NCBI RefSeq assembly: GCF_019668465.1
Contig: NZ_AP024828.1
Location: forward strand, 4,836,001-4,900,000
Direction of reading: 5' to 3'
From: Mycobacterium senriense
GTDB taxonomy: Bacteria > Actinomycetota > Actinomycetes > Mycobacteriales > Mycobacteriaceae
Length of the DNA: 64,000 bases
Shown here: positions 1 to 11,421 of the stretch, in pieces
Numbering within the stretch: position 1 is the first letter of the stretch
Layout of the letters: every line of letters starts with the position of its first letter
Translations under genes and position numbers: made by a program
Notes under the pieces: model-generated
Told to the model about the DNA's origin: nothing
Seen by the model: only the letters and a program-made list of their open reading frames with translations
Databases searched by the model: none

Positions 1-171
1 CCCCTCGCGAATCAGGATCTCGTCAACGTCGACACGCCGCCTGGTACCGCCAGGAAGCAATGTCGCGATCTGGTCCTCGGTCAACCGTGGGTATGCACCG
101 AACAGGTCCGGGGTCTCCTCCCACTCCTGGGTGCCCCCGACCGGTGGCTCAACGGACGTTACGTCAGACAT
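1..171 (-). CDS. N-terminus of a cNMP-binding/thioredoxin-reductase-like FAD oxidoreductase (partial)
   Basis: Only the first 57 codons are in the window; the gene runs off the left edge. The start ATG is at 171-169 and the peptide opens MSDVTSVEPPVGG, followed by a segment (PDLFGAYPRLTEDQI, then VDVDEILIREG) resembling the start of actinobacterial proteins that fuse a cyclic-nucleotide-binding fold to a thioredoxin-disulfide reductase. It is the last visible gene of the minus-strand chaperone operon and lies 8 bp after the UBP zinc-finger gene and close to thioredoxin, which fits a reductase that would recycle that thioredoxin with NADPH. The family call rests on a short N-terminus and on context, so it is tentative. 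Confidence 0.5.
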   Translation of the reverse strand, partial: MSDVTSVEPPVGGTQEWEETPDLFGAYPRLTEDQIATLLPGGTRRRVDVDEILIREG

Positions 172-179
172 CAGTCACC

Positions 180-446
180 TCAGACAAAGATTTCATGGAC
201 ATAACACCAACGCCATGATTCGCCCGGTTCGAACGATTGGACGATGGGATGGCCCACTGTGTGGGCGTGTTTGCGAGCGTGGCGCATCGGAGACGAGTCG
301 CAACATCCGACGTGCCCGCAGCTCAGGCACAGCCGAAGATGCACCCACGGGGTATGCAGACGCAAACATTCCTCGCAGCCTTCGGGAGTTCTGGGAGTGA
401 CACGGCGGATGGCCGCCAAGTCGGGGTCGGTGAATGTCGACGTCAT
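180..446 (-). CDS. UBP-type zinc-finger protein (copy 1)
   Basis: This 88-residue protein is almost entirely one UBP-type zinc finger. Cysteine and histidine ligands are visible as CEEC (near residue 24), CLSCGHVGCC (near 40-49) and a run of later histidines (RHARKHAHTVGH), followed by the W-R-W-C-Y-V-H end. In eukaryotes this fold binds the free C-terminus of ubiquitin; mycobacteria lack ubiquitin, so the partner is unknown. The start overlaps the thioredoxin stop by 4 bp, implying translational coupling. A close paralogue at 35383-35649 also follows thioredoxin sequence. A redox or zinc-sensing role is inferred only from context. Confidence 0.88.
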   Translation of the reverse strand: MTSTFTDPDLAAIRRVTPRTPEGCEECLRLHTPWVHLRLCLSCGHVGCCDSSPMRHARKHAHTVGHPIVQSFEPGESWRWCYVHEIFV

Positions 447-892
447 GATCGCGCCTCCTTGGTTGTCGTTGATACCGCTTGGTCAAGCCAATCACGCAGT
501 ACAGCAATGGGTGCGGCGCCCGACTGACGCGCCAGTATTTGCCCGTGGTCAAGGAGCAGCAGTGTCGGCACTGCCTGCACCGTGAACCGCCGCGAAATCG
601 CCGGCGCCTTGTCCACGTCGACCTTGACCAGTTTGAGTTGTCCGGCGCGTTCGGTGGCGAGCTGCTCCAGCGCCGGGCTCACCATTCGGCACGGTCCACA
701 CCAGGTTGCCCAAAGGTCGACAAGTACTGGAACCGAGGCCTTTTCGGCAACGTCGGCGAAGTCCCCGTCGCTGGCCGCAGCGATCCACGGCAGCCAACGG
801 TGACAGTTGGCGCACCGGGGCTTCCCCGCGGCCGCCGCGGGTACGCGGTTGCGTTTTCCGCAGTGCGAGCATGTCACGGTGTCTGTTTCCAT
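443..892 (-). CDS. Thioredoxin with N-terminal zinc ribbon (Trx2/TrxC type)
   Basis: The protein has 149 residues: an N-terminal zinc ribbon with two Cys-x-x-Cys knuckles (CSHC and CANC), then a thioredoxin fold with the active site WCGPC and the cis-proline segment AVPTLLL. It should reduce disulfides in cytosolic clients using electrons from a thioredoxin reductase, possibly the one encoded at 1-171. The ATG at 892 was chosen because a GGGGAGG ribosome site lies just upstream and translation from there begins at the zinc ribbon; a longer reading frame to 979 has no family support. The gene follows clpB by 13 bp. A remnant copy lies at 35172-35386. Confidence 0.92.
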   Translation of the reverse strand: METDTVTCSHCGKRNRVPAAAAGKPRCANCHRWLPWIAAASDGDFADVAEKASVPVLVDLWATWCGPCRMVSPALEQLATERAGQLKLVKVDVDKAPAISRRFTVQAVPTLLLLDHGQILARQSGAAPIAVLRDWLDQAVSTTTKEARS

Positions 893-905
893 GGCGCCTC
901 CCCTG

Positions 906-3511
906 TCAGGCCGCCAGGGCCGGTTCCGAATAGGCCACGGCGAGTTCGCCATTGTCCACGGTGACGCGGATCTTGCCACCGGCCGCGATGTCGCCGCGTA
1001 GCAACGCCCGGCCGATCTTGGTCTCCACCTCGTGGGCGATGTAGCGGCGAAGCGGTCGTGCCCCGTACACCGGATCGTAACCGTGTTCGGCGATCATCCG
1101 GCGAGCGTCCGAGGTGATGTCCAGCTCAATTTGCCTTTCCGCCAGGCGATCCCGCAGCTCGGCCAGCTGCAACTCGACGATCCGTTCGAGCTGCTGCATC
1201 GACAGCGGGGTGAACAACACTATGTCGTCAACCCGGTTGAGAAACTCGGGCCGGAAGTGTCCGCGCAACTCGGCCATCACCCGGTCGCGGGCGTCGGGCT
1301 TGATCTCGCCGTCCGCGGTTACGCCGTCGAGCAGGTAATGCGATCCGATGTTGGAGGTCATGATGACCACCGTGTTGCGGAAGTCGATCTGACGTCCCTG
1401 CGCATCGGTGAGCCGACCGTCGTCGAGCACCTGAAGCAGGGTGTTGAACACATCGGCGTGCGCCTTCTCGATCTCGTCGAAAAGCACGACCGAGTAGGGC
1501 TTGCGCCGCACCGCCTCAGTGAGCTGACCGCCTTCGTCGTATCCGATATACCCCGGTGGCGCGCCGACCAACCGGCTTACGGTGTGCCGTTCCTGGTATT
1601 CGCTCATGTCCAGGCGCACCATGTTGTCCTCGCTGTCGAACAGGGCGGCCGCCAGCGTTTTCGCCAGTTCGGTCTTGCCGACACCGGTGGGCCCGAGAAA
1701 GATGAACGAGCCGATCGGCCGACGCGGGTCCCGAATTCCCGATCGGGCCCGGATCACCGCATCGGCGACGAGTTGCACCGCCTCGTCCTGGCCCACCACC
1801 CGTTCGTGCAGGATTTCGTCGAGCCGCAAGAGCTTTTCGCGTTCGCCCTCTTGCAGGCGGGCGACCGGTATCCCGGTCCAGGCGGCCACGATTTCGGCGA
1901 TCTCGTCGGCGGTGACGACCTCACGCAACAGCGGCCGCTCGCCCTGCTTGGCCTTGAGTTGGTCTTCGGCCGCTTGCAGCTTACGTTCGAGTTCCCTGAT
2001 CTGTCCGTACCGCAGTTCCGCTGCCCTGTTCAGGTCGTAGTTGCGCTCAGCTTCCTCGGCCTCATGCCGCAGTTGCTCCAACTGTCCCCGCAATTCCTGC
2101 ACCCGGCGGATCGCCTGTCGCTCGGCATCCCACTGCGCGTGCCGCGCATCGGCGTCCGCCCGCAGATCGGCCAGTTCTTTGCGGAGTTCGTCCAGACGGG
2201 CCTTGCTGGCCGGGTCGGTCTCTTTCGCGAGTGCGGCCTCTTCGATCTCCAACCGGGTCACCCGCCGCGTGATTTCGTCCAATTCCGCAGGCATCGAATC
2301 GATCTCGGTCCGCAGACGCGCACACGCCTCGTCGACCAGGTCAATCGCCTTGTCCGGAAGGAACCGGTCGGTGATATAGCGGTGCGAGAGCGTCGCCGCC
2401 GCTACCAGCGCACCGTCCTGGATACGGACACCGTGAAATACCTCCAAACGTTCGCGCAGCCCCCGCAGAATGGAGATGGTGTCCTCCACATCGGGTTCGT
2501 CTACCAGCACCGTCTGGAACCTTCGCTCCAGGGCGGCGTCATTCTCGATGTGTTTGCGGTACTCGTCGAGTGTGGTGGCACCGATCATATGCAGCTCACC
2601 GCGGGCCAGCATCGGCTTGAGCATGTTGCCCGCGTCCAGCGAACCTTCCGTCGCCCCGGCGCCGACCACCGTGTGCAACTCGTCGACAAACAGCAGGATT
2701 CGACCCTCGCCGGCCTTCACCTCCGATAGCACCGCCTGCAGCCGTTCCTCGAATTCGCCCCGATACTTCGCACCTGCCACCAGCGAACCCATGTCGAGGG
2801 AGAAAATAGTCTTGTCCCGCAGCCCTTCCGGGACATCGCCGCGCACAATCCGCTGGGCCAGGCCCTCCACAATCGCCGTCTTGCCGACGCCAGGGTCGCC
2901 GATGAGCACCGGATTGTTCTTCGTCTTGCGGCTGAGGATCTGGATCACCCTGCGGATCTCGGCGTCTCGGCCGATCACCGGGTCCAGCTTGCCGGCGCGA
3001 CCTTCGGCGACCAGGTCGCGGCCGTACTTCTCCAGCGCCTCGTAGACCCCCTCCGGCGACGCTGACGTGACCCGTTGGTTGCCGCGGACCTTGGTCAGCG
3101 CGCCGAGGAACGATTCCCGAGTAACGCCTTGGGAGGCCAGAATCCGTCCGGCGGCACTCGCCGAACCCTCTTCGGCGAGTGCGATGACGAGGTGCTCCAC
3201 CGACACGTATTCGTCCTTGAGCCGCTTGGCTTCCCGCTCGGCGGCCTCCAGCAGGTTCGCCAGGCGCCTGGTGACAGACACCTGGCCCGGCCCAGCGCCG
3301 GGGCCGCTCACCTTCGGGCGCCGATTCAGCTCGCGTTCCAGATCCGCGCGCAGTGCCGCGGCGTCGGCGCCGGTCTGATCAAGCAGCCGCGGTACGAGAC
3401 CCTCGGGCTGGTCGATCAGCGCCATCAACAGATGTTCGCCATCGACCTCGTTGTGACCCATCCGGGTCGCGATGCTCTGCGCTTCGGCCAGCGCCTCCTG
3501 TGACTTCTGCG

Positions 3512-3530
<19 letters not shown>
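906..3530 (-). CDS. clpB: ClpB protein disaggregase (accessory copy)
   Basis: This 874-residue AAA+ disaggregase has the full ClpB layout: Clp N domain (about 1-145), first ATPase with Walker A GDPGVGKT, a coiled-coil middle domain rich in Glu, Arg and Leu (roughly 410-530), and a second ATPase with GPTGVGKT and FDEIEKAH. It rescues aggregated proteins together with DnaK, DnaJ and GrpE, all encoded just upstream. The GTG start at 3530 has an AAGGAGGA ribosome site about 7 nt before it and yields the usual [13 protein letters not shown] start; the longer frame to 3710 lacks support. The first 19 bp overlap cbpM. The middle domain argues against a ClpC identity. Confidence 0.96.
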
Positions 3531-4746
<1,216 letters not shown>

Positions 4747-5271
4747 TCACTCCCCGCGTCGACTCACCACCACGGCCGCCGGCCGCAGTTGCCTCGAACC
4801 TTCGCCGTAGCCCGGTCGAACCACTTCGACAACCGTGCCGGGTACGCTGTCCGGCTGGTCCACCACACCGACCACCTCGTGACGCTCCGGGTCGAAGGGC
4901 ACCCCTGCCTCCGCATCGCGCGGGTAGCCGAGCTGCTCGAGTACCCGTAGCGCTTGTTCGAGAATGCTTCGCACGCCCTCGAGGACCGCGTCGGACTGGT
5001 CACCGGCATGACTGATCGCCCGCTCCAGGTTGTCCACGATGGGCAGCCACGCACCGGCCACCCTGGATCGTTCGGTAGTTCGTTCGCGGTCCAATTCACG
5101 GGCATACCGCTTGCGCAGATTGTCCAGATCGGCGGCTGCGCGCCGCCACCGGTCCTCGAGCTTGGCCAGCTCGTTGTCCGAATCAGGTTGGGAGGCAACC
5201 GCTTCTGGTTGTTTTTCTGCCACCCGGTCATCGTCCTCTTGGGTCCTGGACTGCTCTGCGGGGCTGGCCAT
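4747..5271 (-). CDS. grpE: GrpE nucleotide exchange factor
   Basis: The 174-residue protein has an acidic, Gln/Glu-rich N-terminus, a long helix (ELAKLEDRWRRAAADLDNLRKR) and the C-terminal beta domain with a GVPFDPERHEVVG-type segment, which is the GrpE layout. It releases ADP from DnaK. The gene begins 6 bp after dnaK and ends 6 bp before cbpA. This is presumably a second GrpE besides the housekeeping one, dedicated to the island DnaK. Confidence 0.92.
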   Translation of the reverse strand: MASPAEQSRTQEDDDRVAEKQPEAVASQPDSDNELAKLEDRWRRAAADLDNLRKRYARELDRERTTERSRVAGAWLPIVDNLERAISHAGDQSDAVLEGVRSILEQALRVLEQLGYPRDAEAGVPFDPERHEVVGVVDQPDSVPGTVVEVVRPGYGEGSRQLRPAAVVVSRRGE

Positions 5272-5277
5272 TGCCGC

Positions 5278-7160
<1,883 letters not shown>

Positions 7161-7161
<1 letters not shown>

Positions 7162-7673
7162 TACCTGCCCCTCTCGTTTGCGTCGCCGCTCAGCAGTTGC
7201 ATTGCGCGGTCAGCCCGATCGGCATCGGCGACGACGTCGAAGTGCCTGGGCTGCAGCGACCGCACGGCGGTGAAGTCGCGCCGACCGGCTTGAAACGCGT
7301 ACATCGCAAGGCCGGTCAACGCGCCGATGACCGCGCCGAAAATGACGCCATAGCAAGCCAGCACCAGACCGGCGATCAACGGGTATAACCAGTTGAACAG
7401 GCCGAAGATCCAGCCGATCAACCCCCCGGTCAGTGCGCCGGCGGCGGCACCGCGCAGCGCGGCCCACCCGTAGTTCGTCCGACCGGTCACCTGTTCGACC
7501 AGCTCCAGATCACGGCCGATTATGGCGACCCGTTGTACCTCGAAGTGTTGATCCGCAAGGTAGTCAACGGCCCGCTCCGCGTCGGCATAATTGTCGAAGG
7601 TGGCGATGACCCGGCGGGCGGGTTGATCTGTTCGGACTGCGTCCGGGTCCACCGCGTGCGTGGTGTCAGCCAT
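7161..7673 (-). CDS. General-stress membrane protein (GSP17M/YflT-like domain)
   Basis: The 170-residue protein starts with a ferredoxin-like segment ([35 protein letters not shown]) typical of general stress protein 17M, followed by a glycine-rich hydrophobic stretch ([17 protein letters not shown], then [23 protein letters not shown]) that forms glycine-zipper-like membrane helices, and a cytosolic tail. It is the second gene of the chaperone operon, between hsp20 and dnaK. A membrane-protecting or envelope-sensing role is plausible, but no biochemical function is known to me for this family. Confidence 0.8.
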
Positions 7674-7681
7674 CGTGGCGC

Positions 7682-8140
7682 CTAAGCGTTGACCTGTTGT
7701 TTGACTTCGGATTTCGTATCGACGGCGTGCGGTGTTTCAATCGGCCGGCCGATTTCGATCTTGCGGGGCTTGCTCGCCTCCGAAACCGGAATTGTCAGTG
7801 TCAGCACGCCGCGGTCGTATTGCGCCGTCAGTTTGTCCGGATCGAGGTTGTCCCCGAGAAAAAGCTGCCGACGGAACTCGCCCTGCGGCCTCTCGTCGAT
7901 GATCACCTCGTCGCCCGCCTGCCGCAGAGGCTGGCGACGAGCGCTGAGTTCGATGACGTTGCGTTCGACGGTGATGTCCACATCGTCCTGGGCAACGCCC
8001 GGTACATCGATGGCGACGATGAACTGATCACCACGCCGGAAGGCTTCCATCGGCATTGTCTGTGGCGTCCGAGCGCTTGTCAGTGCCTGGTCAGCAAACC
8101 GGTCGAGTTCGCGGAACGGGTCGAACCGCATGAGAGTCAT
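7682..8140 (-). CDS. Hsp20 small heat-shock protein, first gene of the chaperone operon
   Basis: This 152-residue alpha-crystallin-type protein begins MTLMRFDPFRELDRF and has the crystallin core from about residue 30 to 130, with the conserved GVLTLTIPVSE strand near its end and a short tail. It holds unfolding proteins for DnaK and ClpB, whose genes follow. A GAGGAG ribosome site lies 6 nt before the ATG. Very close paralogues are at 34599-35057 and 47774-48232, and all three share the 54-bp upstream element described at 8244-8297. The gene is the likely start of the whole operon. Confidence 0.95.
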   Translation of the reverse strand: MTLMRFDPFRELDRFADQALTSARTPQTMPMEAFRRGDQFIVAIDVPGVAQDDVDITVERNVIELSARRQPLRQAGDEVIIDERPQGEFRRQLFLGDNLDPDKLTAQYDRGVLTLTIPVSEASKPRKIEIGRPIETPHAVDTKSEVKQQVNA

Positions 8141-8243
8141 CGCATCTCCTCAAGTTGTGAGTGTTCGGGGCGCGCAAGTCGAGTGGGTCGTGGCCACATC
8201 GGTACGCATCCCGACAGCCAGCTTTGCAATCGGATTGGCTCTG

Positions 8244-8297
8244 CGCGAGCGCCCGCCGGGGTGAAAACCGAGGTACGAATTCGTCCTGACGGCACGA
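8244..8297 (-). promoter_or_regulatory. 54-bp conserved upstream element of hsp20 genes, copy 1
   Basis: Read on the minus strand, this starts with an imperfect inverted repeat (TCGTGCC-GTC-AGGACGA), then AT and a 24-bp spacer counted after ACGAAT, and ends GGGCGCTCGCG. It aligns without gaps to 34440-34493 and 47602-47655; by hand 27 of 54 positions are the same in all three. It ends 104 bp before the hsp20 start. It does not match the CIRCE or HAIR consensus. A shared operator plus promoter is inferred. Confidence 0.55.
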
Positions 8298-8374
8298 GTG
8301 ACCTTCGACGGCCGAACGAGTCCGGTCCCGCTGGTGGGTCTTACCAGTGACAGCGACGCTGATGGCGTGGCCTT

Positions 8375-9123
8375 TCACGTGTCGCCGTGCAGGTCGCGCA
8401 GCATTGGCACCGAGATCACCGCGACGGCGCGCGACCAGTAGTCGCCCACATAGACACGCTCACCATCTGTGCTGACCGCCACCGCCTCGGGATGGCTTAG
8501 CACCTCGAGGGTCGCTGTGATCGAGTTGGTGATGGTATCGATCACCGAGATCATGCCGTCGCCGAAATTGGTGCTGTAGGCATGCTTTCCGTCGGGACTG
8601 AGCTGCAGACCTCTGGTAGGTCGCCGGCGACGAGGTCGTATGCGCTAGTGGTCGTCGTGTCGATCACGGTCAGTGAATGCTCATTGGTCACATAGACGTG
8701 GGTGCCGTCCGGGGTGAACACCGTGCCGAGCGGAGCGTCCCGCAGGCCGACCGCCTTAACGGTGCCGGTCGCCAGGTTGACCATCGAGACCGAACGCGTG
8801 TCGTAGTGGGTGACGCACAGGCAGGTGCCGTCCGGACCCACGGTTACTGACCCCGGACAAGCGCCGATGGCGATGGCGTCGGCCACGGTACCGCTGGCAG
8901 CATCGGACGGACCCGGCAGGCCGAACAGATCTCGCGACGGCGCATGTGGGAACTGCACCGGATCGCCGGAGCGACAATTGAATTCGACCACCGCAGGACG
9001 TGATCCGACGCGCAAGCAGATACCAACATGACGCACCCATATGGGAAGTCGAGGCCAGCCTGCGGCAGTAGTGCGCAATTTTGATCGCCCTGGCAGCGCC
9101 AAACCTGAGGGCTGCTTCGTCAT
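8375..9123 (-). pseudogene. YncE-like beta-propeller protein, frameshifted
   Basis: Two reading frames together give a propeller protein. The first runs from about 9123 to 8605 with blade motifs such as VTVGPDGTCLCVTHYDTRSV and TPDGTHVYVTNEHSLTVID. Near position 8606 the frame must change by one base, after which LQLSPDGKHAYSTNFGDG and STDGERVYVGDYWSRAVAV follow, ending at a TGA at 8377-8375. A single missing base in the segment coding DLP-x-GLQLSPDG would restore one frame. The N-terminal 50 residues look unlike a signal peptide, so the 5' end may also be damaged. A sequencing error cannot be excluded. Confidence 0.65.
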
Positions 9124-9477
9124 TTGCGGACAGGTACAAACGCGTCAGAACCATTGACCAACGTGTCGAGTGGGCGCAACCCGCACAGAACTGCTTCCAC
9201 CCCCACCCCGCCATCGCGGCGGCAGGTGCGGGCCGCCCCGCTGGGCAGGGTTGATGCTCAAACCTTGCCGGCAGGTGCGCCCCCAAGTGGGCGGCCTCTC
9301 CACCGAGAGTCGATCGCGCAGTGCGTTGTGGCCATCACCGCGGTCGTTCGGCCACGAAAAAGCTTGGACCCGGAGTGTGAAATGGCGGAGCCGGATTCGG
9401 CTTGACAGTACGACGCGATCATCCGTGTCGGCAGTGCACTCTAGAACCACAAGCGGTACGAATGAGGAGGTTCAGTT
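9124..9477. other. Gene-free stretch upstream of the second-type hsp20
   Basis: No convincing gene is seen. It contains a TTGACA at 9402-9407 that could be a -35 box, though no good -10 hexamer sits at the right distance, and a small inverted repeat TTCG-gcca-CGAA near 9349. An AGGAGG ribosome site precedes the ATG at 9478. The 54-bp element of the other hsp20 genes is absent here. Confidence 0.4.
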
Positions 9478-9939
9478 ATGACTCTGCCTGTGCGACGTGT
9501 CGGCGCTACCCCGACGATGTGGCGCCCATTCCGTGGATTTGAGGACATCTATTCCGAGTTCGACCGGCTCGTGCAGTCGCTAGTTGGTGGTACCGACCGT
9601 GACGGTGCATGGTTGCCCGCCGCTGATGTGTCAGAGACTGACGCCGCCTACGTGGTCGAGATCGAGCTGCCCGGTGTGCGCCCCGAGGACGTCGACGTGG
9701 AGCTGGAAGGCAACGAACTTGTCGTGACCGGCGAAGTCAAGGAGCGCAAGCGCGAGGGTCTGCTGCGGCGGCGCACGCGTCGTATCGGGAATTTCGAGTA
9801 TCGCGTGACCCTGCCTGGTGACCTTAGGGCCGATGACGTCGATGCTTCTCTTGCACATGGTCTGTTGATTGTTCATGTACCAAAGGCGCAAACCACCAAG
9901 CACAGCAAGATCGAGGTGTCGGAATCGAGCAGCAATTAA
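9478..9939 (+). CDS. Hsp20 small heat-shock protein (second type)
   Basis: The 153-residue protein starts MTLPVRRVGATPTMWRPFRG and has an alpha-crystallin core (about 45-140) with ELPGVRPEDVDVELEGNEL and the late strand GLLIVHVPKA. It differs from the three MRFDPF-type hsp20 genes in the window and resembles the Hsp18/HspX side of the family. It is transcribed alone, with an AGGAGG ribosome site 8 nt upstream, and converges on the hdeD-like gene. It holds denatured proteins; a dormancy or heat role is inferred from family only. Confidence 0.93.
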   Translation: MTLPVRRVGATPTMWRPFRGFEDIYSEFDRLVQSLVGGTDRDGAWLPAADVSETDAAYVVEIELPGVRPEDVDVELEGNELVVTGEVKERKREGLLRRRTRRIGNFEYRVTLPGDLRADDVDASLAHGLLIVHVPKAQTTKHSKIEVSESSSN

Positions 9940-10270
9940 CGTTTCATGACCGCGTTGTGCCCCAACACTTCGTCGGACCAAACGTTTCGTCGCACCAAAC
10001 GTTGTAGTGCCGCTGTCATCGGCTGGGTTCAGGATCGCCTCAGCCTCAGAAGACCAGCCTGAAGAAGTCGCAGGCCCGGTCTCAGTGCTGTGTCGACGGG
10101 GTTTCTGGTTTCTAAAGTCGGATCATCGCTGTGGCGCACCGACCCAGGAGAAATTGGCCCACGCAACGGCAAGCGCATCTGGATCACAAAATCCCTCCAC
10201 CACGCGTCCACCCAGTGATCGTGTACGCCGCGGCAGGCGCGAAACCCTTTGAGGGCCGCCAAGTCATGGC
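9940..10270. other. Intergenic stretch between convergent hsp20 and hdeD-like genes
   Basis: No gene is supported here. The stretch holds a short tandem repeat (9972-10003) and a spaced inverted repeat TTCAGG/CCTGAA around 10028-10065 that could take part in termination of the two convergent transcripts. No GC hairpin followed by a T run is visible. Confidence 0.4.
9972..10003. repeat. Two tandem 15-mers with 17-bp period
   Basis: GTCGGACCAAACGTT at 9972-9986 and GTCGCACCAAACGTT at 9989-10003 differ at one base. They lie 33 bp after the hsp20 stop codon. The role is unknown. Confidence 0.7.
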
Positions 10271-10891
10271 TTACGCCGCATTGCCGGTCGCAGGCCTCAC
10301 GCGGACGCGGACCCTTTTCACGTCCCCGCGCATGCGGACCGCCGATATGATCTCGAACGCCCCGATGACAATCAGGCAGACCCCCACCGCGAGGGCCAAC
10401 GTGACGATCGACGTGAACGGCGCCGCAAGCACGATTATCCCGGCGAACAGACTGAGAATGCCGAAGAAGACCCGCCACCCGCGTGCCGGCATCCCAGGAT
10501 GGCTGATAGCGGCGACTGTCGTTGCGACGCCATGGAAGATAAAGCCGATGGCGATCCAAATCGCCATCAACAGCACCGCATACGCCTGGCCGAAGTGTCG
10601 AAAGGTCAGTATCGCAACGATCAACGCCGCGCCGGCGCCGATGAAAAGTACAATCCGACCTCCCGCAGATACCGGCAACGTGAAGGCGGCGAACACCTGG
10701 GCGCAGCCGATTGCGAGCAGATACACCCCGAATAGCACGGACGCGACCAGTATCGATATGCCGGGCCACACCAAAATCAGCACGCCGAGTATGACTGCTA
10801 CCAGCCCCGACGCCAGCGCTGCTTTCCATGCGTGTGGCAAAAATTTTGTCGTGTCGATCTCAGGCTTTTCCGCGTGTCCCACGTTAACCAC
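10271..10891 (-). CDS. HdeD-family membrane protein
   Basis: The 206-residue protein has six hydrophobic segments (for example LASGLVAVILGVLILVWPG, AYAVLLMAIWIAIGFIF and GILSLFAGIIVLAAPF) in the pattern of HdeD, an inner-membrane protein linked to acid resistance in enterobacteria. The Trp-Pro-Gly after the second segment is typical. It is followed 530 bp away on the other strand by glutamate decarboxylase, the main acid-resistance enzyme, which strengthens the call. HdeD homologues are also found in transmissible heat-resistance islands of Gram-negative bacteria. The molecular function is not known. Confidence 0.87.
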   Translation of the reverse strand: MVNVGHAEKPEIDTTKFLPHAWKAALASGLVAVILGVLILVWPGISILVASVLFGVYLLAIGCAQVFAAFTLPVSAGGRIVLFIGAGAALIVAILTFRHFGQAYAVLLMAIWIAIGFIFHGVATTVAAISHPGMPARGWRVFFGILSLFAGIIVLAAPFTSIVTLALAVGVCLIVIGAFEIISAVRMRGDVKRVRVRVRPATGNAA

Positions 10892-11102
10892 TTCTGCACC
10901 TCGTTGGTCGTCTGGTAAGGATTTGCTGGCAGCGCGGCTCCGCCAAGACGTGCCGCACGTCGGTCAAGCGGTCACCATGCTCTCCATTTGGGTGTGACGG
11001 CGGCGGCTCCGGAGTCGCAAAGGGCCCTGCGAACCATTGCGTGCCCACTACACAGTCTGACAACCCCCAGCGTTGTCGCGTCCACCCACGAGGCCGGACA
11101 TT

Positions 11103-11192
11103 TCACGCGTGATTCGTGCTGGGAGTACAACGGATGTCGCCTCGGGCCTGGTCCATCCGTGTAGGGTTACGAACACCGGTCACGACACCGAA
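11103..11192 (+). repeat. 90-bp dispersed repeat, copy A
   Basis: This matches 47394-47483 over exactly 90 bases without a gap. The first 33 bases agree at 31 positions and the last 40 at 36, while the 17 bases between them are unrelated. It lies about 230 bp before gadB. The preserved spacing between two conserved blocks suggests a regulatory site or small RNA more than a random leftover. Confidence 0.7.
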
Positions 11193-11255
11193 TTAGAAAG
11201 CCACGGCGCGTAGCTGGTCTAACACTGCGACCTGTCGAGGACGCACTTGGACCCC

Positions 11256-11275
11256 GTGGGGCATAAAGACCTGGG
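11256..11275 (+). promoter_or_regulatory. Possible DosR-like box upstream of gadB
   Basis: The 20-mer GTGGGGCATAAAGACCTGGG matches 13 of 20 positions of the DosR consensus TTSGGGACTWWAGTCCCSAA. It lies about 150 bp before the gadB start. The match is weak and was found by eye. Confidence 0.25.
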
Positions 11276-11421
11276 TGATTCGGTCCTCCAAGGTTGATGC
11301 GCGCCTCGCCAAAGACCAGCTGGGATTAGCTCCATATGCGCGGGTTTCGACGGAGACGATCAATGTGGCGTTGCCGTACCCTCCACAGCCAACTCTGCCG
11401 CGGGCCGCCCAGGAGGCAGCA

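Larger units (their letters stand above)
10892..11421. other. Regulatory stretch between divergent hdeD-like gene and gadB
   Basis: No protein gene is supported in this 530-bp stretch, although the gadB frame is open upstream to 11275. It holds one copy of a 90-bp dispersed repeat (11103-11192) and a weak DosR-like box (11256-11275). Promoters for both genes should lie here. Confidence 0.5.

Noticed and set aside
1032..2729. Long open frame (565 codons) on the plus strand inside clpB
   Set aside because: It is the antisense of a fully conserved ClpB reading frame and has no family resemblance; long shadow frames are usual in high-GC coding sequence.
8141..8240. HspR/HAIR operator before the chaperone operon
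   Set aside because: Pieces such as ACTTGAG are present but the CTTGAGT-N7-ACTCAAG inverted repeat is not; only the 54-bp element is supported.
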